A DNA stretch of 10,556 nt from an uncultured Verrucomicrobiota bacterium (GTDB lineage: Bacteria > Verrucomicrobiota > Kiritimatiellia > RFP12 > UBA1067). This document shows, piece by piece, positions 1 to 5,200 of this stretch. The translations under genes were made by a program, and so were the position numbers. The first letter of the stretch is position 1; each line of letters starts with the position of its first letter. The stretch is taken from positions 1-10,556 of the forward strand of contig CAMNLN010000100.1 in NCBI GenBank assembly GCA_946543025.1, in the 5' to 3' direction. The notes beneath the pieces are model-generated. The model did no database searches. It had not been told where the DNA came from and saw only the letters and a program-made list of their open reading frames with translations.

Positions 1-2
1 CC

Positions 3-1394
3 GATCCCGACTACATGTTCAAGATCACGGGCGAGCTCGTTCAGAACAACCCGTTCATCGTCGGCAGCACGATCGCCTTCGAGCCAAACTTCTTCCCGTC
101 GAAGGGATATTACTATTCCGCTTTTTCCTACAAGGACGGGAAAGGCGAGGTCAAGCGCATCCAGCAGGGCGGCGAGACGTTCAAGTACCATGGCATGGAC
201 TGGTACCGCATTCCGAAGGAGGCGAAGAAGTCCTCCTGGTGCGAGCCGTACTTCGACGAAGGCGGCGCGGAGGTGATGATGTGCACGTATTCCGTGCCGC
301 TTGTGAAACGGGACGGAAAGGTCTATGCCGTCCTTACCGCAGACGTCTCGCTCGAAGAGCTGACGCGCCACGTGGCGGCGATCAAGCCGTATTCGAACTC
401 CTACGCCGTCCTGTTCTCGCAGAAGGGGCAGACGCTCGTCGGCGCGCCCCCCGGCGCCGAGGCGGCGAGCGATACGGTGAAGATTGCCGGGAAGGCCATC
501 AACGGCTGGACGGTGGAGCTCGTCTGCCCGCTGTCCAACATCTTGCAGGGCGCGCGCAGCCTCGTCTGGCGGATCGCCGTGTTCTCGATCGTCGGCCTCG
601 GGCTCATCTTCTTCGTCTCGTGGTCGTTCTCCACGCGCCTCCAACGCGCGACGGCGGCGAACGAACGCCTCAGCAGCGAGCTGGGCATCGCGCGGACGAT
701 CCAGTCGAGCGTGCTCAATCGTCGTGCCCCGCCCTACCTCGGCGCGATCCTGCGTCCGGCGCGGGAAGTGGGCGGAGACTTCTACGACTTCCAAGAGAAG
801 GACGGAAGCCTTTACTTCGCGATCGGCGACGCCTCGGGCAAGGGCATCCCGGCGGCGCTCTTCGCGTTCCTGGCCGGCGCCGGCTTCCGCCTCTCGGCGG
901 ACATGGGACTGCCGCCCGACGAGATCGTCGGGCGCATCAACGCGCTTCTCTGCAAGGACAACGACACGTGCATGTTCGTGACACTGTTCGTCGGACGGAT
1001 TGACCTCGCTACCGGAAAGCTGGAGTACTGCAACGCGGGCCATCCGCCGCTCGTCGTCATCAAGCCGGACGGCACGGCGGAGCTGCTCGCGGCGAAGCGC
1101 AACCTCGCCGCCGGCGTGGCGGAGGGGTTCCCCTACGCGAGCCAGGCCGCGACGTTCGCGCCCGGCACGCGGTTGATCGTCTATACCGACGGCGTCACGG
1201 AGGCGGAACGGAACGACCATGCGCAATACGGCGAGAAGCGATTGCTGGCGTTCGCGTCCGCGCACGCGAAGGATTCGCCGTCCGAGCTCGTCGAGAGCAT
1301 GCTGCGGGAGCTGGACGGGTTCGCGGCGGAAGCGGAGCAGTCGGACGACATCACGGCGCTGGCCGTCCTCGTCGGCGGCGAAACGAAAGCTTAA
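3..1394 (+). CDS. dCache-type sensor SpoIIE/RsbU family protein phosphatase (5' partial)
   Basis: This is a membrane-anchored PP2C-type serine phosphatase, probably the sensor-effector of a partner-switching pathway in which an anti-sigma-factor antagonist is dephosphorylated. The frame is open to the window edge (codons for D-P-D-Y precede the Met at 15), so the N-terminus and the expected first membrane helix are missing. Numbering from that Met, residues 1-175 look like the distal part of an extracytoplasmic dCache domain (MDWYRIP, W75, EPYFDEGG, TYSVPL, then AVLTADVSLEEL). Residues about 183-205 form one membrane segment. A linker helix with ELGIARTIQSSVL leads into the phosphatase domain, about 225-455. 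Its motifs are GGDFYD (253-258), GDASGKG (271-277), NAGHPP (340-345), YTDG (390-393) and SDDIT (443-447), so the acidic metal-binding residues appear intact. No anti-sigma kinase or STAS gene lies in the window, so the partner is unknown. The next gene, accA, starts 17 bases downstream. Confidence 0.9.
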   Translation, partial: DPDYMFKITGELVQNNPFIVGSTIAFEPNFFPSKGYYYSAFSYKDGKGEVKRIQQGGETFKYHGMDWYRIPKEAKKSSWCEPYFDEGGAEVMMCTYSVPLVKRDGKVYAVLTADVSLEELTRHVAAIKPYSNSYAVLFSQKGQTLVGAPPGAEAASDTVKIAGKAINGWTVELVCPLSNILQGARSLVWRIAVFSIVGLGLIFFVSWSFSTRLQRATAANERLSSELGIARTIQSSVLNRRAPPYLGAILRPAREVGGDFYDFQEKDGSLYFAIGDASGKGIPAALFAFLAGAGFRLSADMGLPPDEIVGRINALLCKDNDTCMFVTLFVGRIDLATGKLEYCNAGHPPLVVIKPDGTAELLAAKRNLAAGVAEGFPYASQAATFAPGTRLIVYTDGVTEAERNDHAQYGEKRLLAFASAHAKDSPSELVESMLRELDGFAAEAEQSDDITALAVLVGGETKA

Positions 1395-1411
1395 AACCAA
1401 GGAGAAGGACA

Positions 1412-2227
1412 ATGGCAGAGAAGAAAAAGAAGATGACGGCGATGGACAAGGTGAAGCTGGCGCGCGACCCGAAGCGCCCGCACCTGATGGACTTTCTGAA
1501 GCACGTCGCAAGCGACTTCGAGGAACTGCACGGCGACCGCCTCGTAAACGACGATCGCGGCCTTATCGCGGGCTTCGCCACGATCGGCGGGGAGAAGTGC
1601 CTGGTGCTGGGCCATCACAAAGGCGCGACCGTGGAGGAGAACGTGGAGGCGAACTTCGGCATGGCGAATCCGGACGGCTATCGCAAGGCGATGCGCCTCG
1701 CGAAGCTGGCCGAGAAGTTCCACCTGCCGATCGTCACGTTCGTGGACACGCCCGGCGCCTATCCGGGCGACACGGCGGAGGCGCGCGGGCAAGCCGAGGC
1801 GATCGCAAAGTCGCTCGAGTTTTTCTCGCTCCTGAAGACGCCTATCGTGGTGGTCGTGACGGGCGAGGGCGGCAGCGGCGGCGCGCTCGCGATCGCGGTG
1901 GGCGACCGCATCCTCATGCTGGAGAACGCGGTCTATTCCGTCATCTCTCCCGAAGGATGCGCAGGCATCCTCTGGCGCGACGGCGCGAAGGCGCCCGAGG
2001 CGGCGGAGGCGCTCAGGATCACCGCCGCCGACCTGAAGCGCCTCGGCGCGATCGACGAGATCGTGCCCGAGCCGGCGGGGGGCGCGCAGACAAACCACAA
2101 GGCCGCCGCGCTTGCGGTGAAGAAGGCCGTCCTCGCCGCGCTGAAGGAGCTTGCAAAGGTTCCCGTGGACAAACTGGTGGAAGCCCGCTACGCCAAGTTC
2201 CGCGCGATGGGCAATTTCTACCGTTGA
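1412..2227 (+). CDS. accA: acetyl-CoA carboxylase carboxyltransferase subunit alpha, short form
   Basis: With AccD, this subunit forms the carboxyltransferase that moves the carboxyl group from carboxybiotin to acetyl-CoA, giving malonyl-CoA for fatty acid synthesis in the cytoplasm. The 271-residue product carries the family signatures in order: RPHLMDFL (22-29), GHHKG (67-71), NFGMANPDGYRKAMRL (81-96), VDTPGAYPG (111-119), GEGGSGGALAIAVGD (151-165), SVISPEGCAGILW (176-188) and VPEPAGGA (218-225). The N-terminus is short and lysine-rich: the match to E. coli AccA begins near its residue 60, so the usual N-terminal helical extension is absent. Shorter AccA proteins of about 270 residues are known in Clostridia, so this is not necessarily a truncation. 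The ATG at 1412 has a good Shine-Dalgarno site (AAGGAG, 1399-1404, 7-base spacing), which supports this start. accD is not in the window. It is probably co-transcribed with the phosphatase upstream. Confidence 0.96.
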   Translation: MAEKKKKMTAMDKVKLARDPKRPHLMDFLKHVASDFEELHGDRLVNDDRGLIAGFATIGGEKCLVLGHHKGATVEENVEANFGMANPDGYRKAMRLAKLAEKFHLPIVTFVDTPGAYPGDTAEARGQAEAIAKSLEFFSLLKTPIVVVVTGEGGSGGALAIAVGDRILMLENAVYSVISPEGCAGILWRDGAKAPEAAEALRITAADLKRLGAIDEIVPEPAGGAQTNHKAAALAVKKAVLAALKELAKVPVDKLVEARYAKFRAMGNFYR

Positions 2228-2241
2228 TTTTTTTGGTAGAA
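2216..2241. repeat. 7-bp inverted repeat TTCTACC/GGTAGAA spanning the accA stop codon
   Basis: TTCTACC (2216-2222) and GGTAGAA (2235-2241) are perfect inverted copies separated by 12 bases that contain the accA stop codon and a run of seven T. The right arm overlaps the predicted -10 box of the next gene. In RNA this would be a weak 7-bp hairpin with a U-rich loop. It lacks the GC stem followed by U-run expected of an intrinsic terminator. It could be an operator at the downstream promoter or chance. Confidence 0.35.
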
Positions 2242-2248
2242 TATCCGC
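2230..2248 (+). promoter_or_regulatory. Predicted extended -10 promoter of the repeat-protein operon
   Basis: TTTTTGGTAGAATATCCGC contains a TGn extended -10 element (TGG at 2234-2236 directly before TAGAAT at 2237-2242). It lies in the 42-base gap after accA, 27 bases before the chosen start. No good -35 is present at 16-18 bases upstream (the region reads ATTTCT), which fits extended -10 promoters that depend less on a -35. A 16/19 match occurs on the other strand at 9720-9702, upstream of the GntR gene. Confidence 0.55.
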
Positions 2249-2269
2249 CGGTAAAGGTTGTCGGCGGAC

Positions 2270-5200
2270 ATGAAGGCGCGCGTACATGGTCTGATTCAGC
2301 TCGCGGCAGGCTGGGGAAGTCTGCTGACGGTGGCTTTGTACGCGGGCGAGGCGGTCATCCAGCCCGGCAACGGCGTGGAGACGAACGTTCCGGCGATCGT
2401 TTCCGCAACCGCCGTGCGAATCAATCCCGGCACGAGCGGCGGCGGCATCGTGCGCCTGGATGCGAGCAGTTCATACTCCGCTCCTACCACGCTCGGCTGC
2501 GGTACGCTCGTCGCAAGCCGCGTGGCCCCGTCGGGCCAGCCGTCGAGCCTGGGGTCGTCCGGCCTCGTCTCCATCGGCGCCGGCACGTTCCGCTACGAGG
2601 GACCGGACGGCGGCTGGACGGACCGTCCGTTCACGAACGACACGCCGGTCACGAACCAGGCCGCGATCTACGATATCCGCCGCGACCTCACGTTGGCCTG
2701 CGATCTCGTGCAGGCGCGCGGTTCGTTCGTGAAGACCGGTCCCGGTACGCTCAGCCTCGCGGGCGCGGGCACGACGCGGCTCAACCAGGCCGGCGTCTTG
2801 CGCGACAGCGCCGAGGGTTTCCAGTGCCGCTTCGCCCCCAACGCGAACGGCGACTCGCCCACGCGCGGCTACCGCGGCTTTCATGTCTTGGAAGGCAAGC
2901 TCGTCCTCGGAGAAAGTGGCGGCACGTACCTGATCGGCAACGCGAACAACGTGGGAATCGGGGGCTGGACGAAAGAACGCGAGCAGGAGGTCGACGCGAC
3001 GGTGGAAGTGGTTGGCGGCAATGTACAGTTTGCCGGCTGGTTCATGCACGGCAGCTACAACGGCCACACGAACAACACGCCCGCGCGCATGCCGCGCGCC
3101 ACGCTCCGCGTGACGGGCGGGAACGTGTCCGTGGGCGACTGCTTTTCCATGGGCCGCAACAAGCTCGGCTACGCGAGTTTCCCCCAGCGGTCCGCGCCGA
3201 GCCTGGAGGTTTACGGCGGAACGATGACCGTCGCGAACGATCTCAACATGGCTGACGATCGAGGTGCCTACACGGTCGTGGAGGTGACGAACGGTACGCT
3301 TGTCGCCGCCATGGCGCAGACCGGACGCATCAGCGGCAACATGGACACCACGAACACCGTCCGCGTGACGGGAACGGGTACGCTCGTTCTCGCCGGCGGC
3401 TTCACCAACAAGCGCGACATCGTCTCGCACGTGACGGTCGCGGGTGGCGGCTACCTCTCGTTGGCACGCATTGCGAATAGCGCCGGGCGCGTGACGCTGG
3501 ACGTTTCAGACGGCGGTACGCTTTCGGTCGACGAACTCGAATGCCTGTGCGGGACGATTGCCTGCCGATTCGACGGCGCGACCGTGCGCGGGCGCAGCGT
3601 CGGACGGCATGTCCTGCTGCCGGACGACGCGGCCGTTACGGCGGCAATCGGCCCGGGCGGCCTCGTCCTCGAACCTGCCGCCCATGGCGCGTCGGTTCTG
3701 GCCGGTTCGCTTGTTTCGTCCGGCGGTGGGCTCGTCGTGCGCGGACAGTCCTCGACCGCCACCAACTTGTTCGCCGCCGCACAGGCGTATGCGGGCCCCA
3801 CGCGCCTGGAAAAAGGTGTCCTCGCGTTTGAAGGCGAGGGGGCCTTGCCTTTGGATACGGACCTCGTCGTTGCCAACGGTGCGCTCCTGATCGCGGACCG
3901 GGCGCAGGTCGTGCGGACGCTTGCACTCGGAGCAGACGGCACGAGCGTCTCAATCGGCCTCCATGTCGCCGCGTCCGGCTTCGCGCCGCTTGTCGTGCGC
4001 GATGGCTTCGCGGCGGCCGATGCCGCGCGCCTTGCGATCCGCATGGACGGCATTGCCGCCAGCGGCACTTATTCCGTCCTCGATGTTCCGGCGACGAACC
4101 GAACAGCCCTCGCGCAAGTAGTTTCCCGTTCGACGCTTGCAGCCTCGCTTCCCGCAAATATGACGGGTACGCTCGGCGTTGTCATCTCGGGCGGACGCGC
4201 GCGTCTCGTCGTGAAGGTGGAATCGTCCGTGCGCCAGGTCGTGCCGCAGGGCGGTACGGAGACGTTCGCGTCGCTCGCGTTTGCGACAACTCCTGATCTC
4301 CTTGTCGTCGGCCCCGGTACGCTGCGGTATACGGGCTTAGGCGAGGAGGTGGGCGGCTTCACGCTCGACGCCGGCGCGCAGAAGTGCGCCATCTTGGAGG
4401 TTGCGCACGACCTCGCGCCGCGTACCGTGCGCGTGGGCGTCTCCGCGCTCATGAAGACCGGCCCCGGGGACCTGATCCTCGTCGGCGAAGGTCCGTTCGA
4501 TCTCGGCAACACGAAGAAGAACAAGGACCTTATGCTGGGCATCGGCGCGGACGGCTCCTCGCCGCTGGATACGTTCCAGCACGTCACGGTGGCGGATGGA
4601 CGGCTCGTGATCGGTACGCCGGGCGGTGGCGTGGCAGCGCCGCATATCGACCTTGCTGGCCGCGAGTTGCATGTTGGCGGCGTGACGGCGAGCGCAGAGA
4701 ACGGACGTGCTGAGACTTCCGGCGAGATCGTGCTGGAGAGCGGTATCGTCGACTGCTACACGTTCTTGTGCGGCTACTACAACGGCTCCGGCGGACAAGG
4801 CCCCGTCGGCGGTACGCATCCGACGCTCACCGTGAACGGCGGGTTGATTCGGGCTGGATCGTTCACGCTTGGCTACGACCTGAACGTGCAGCGGCACGTG
4901 GCGCACGCGCGGGTGAACGTGGCGGGTGGACGCATCGAGACGGGCGCTCTCTCGTTCCAGTCGTCGCCGGGATCCCCGAACTGCCCGCCGACGACAACGT
5001 GGACACAAACCGGCGGCGACGTCGTCTGCACGTCGTTCACCGGCGGTTCTCGGGAAGTGATCGACGGTGCGTACGGCCCTGCCCGGCTGACGCTTGCGGG
5101 TGGAACGTTCTCCATCCTGGGTTCGATGAAGATGCAGTACGGCACAGACACGACGGTGGAGATCGGCGAGAATGCGAGTTTCACCTGCGGTTCGATCAGC

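Noticed and set aside
2223..2234. T-run after the accA stop as an intrinsic terminator
   Set aside because: No GC-rich hairpin lies directly before the T-run; the only inverted repeat has the T-run in its loop rather than after it.
2258..2272. TTG at 2258 as the start of the giant protein
   Set aside because: AAAGG would be only one base away, and the ATG at 2270 gives a normal Sec signal beginning MKAR.
1219..3255. Long open frame on the plus strand rich in Arg (678 codons)
   Set aside because: It overlaps accA, which has clear family motifs, and the start of the giant gene, in another frame. Its Arg/Gly/Pro-rich composition is typical of a GC-rich shadow frame.
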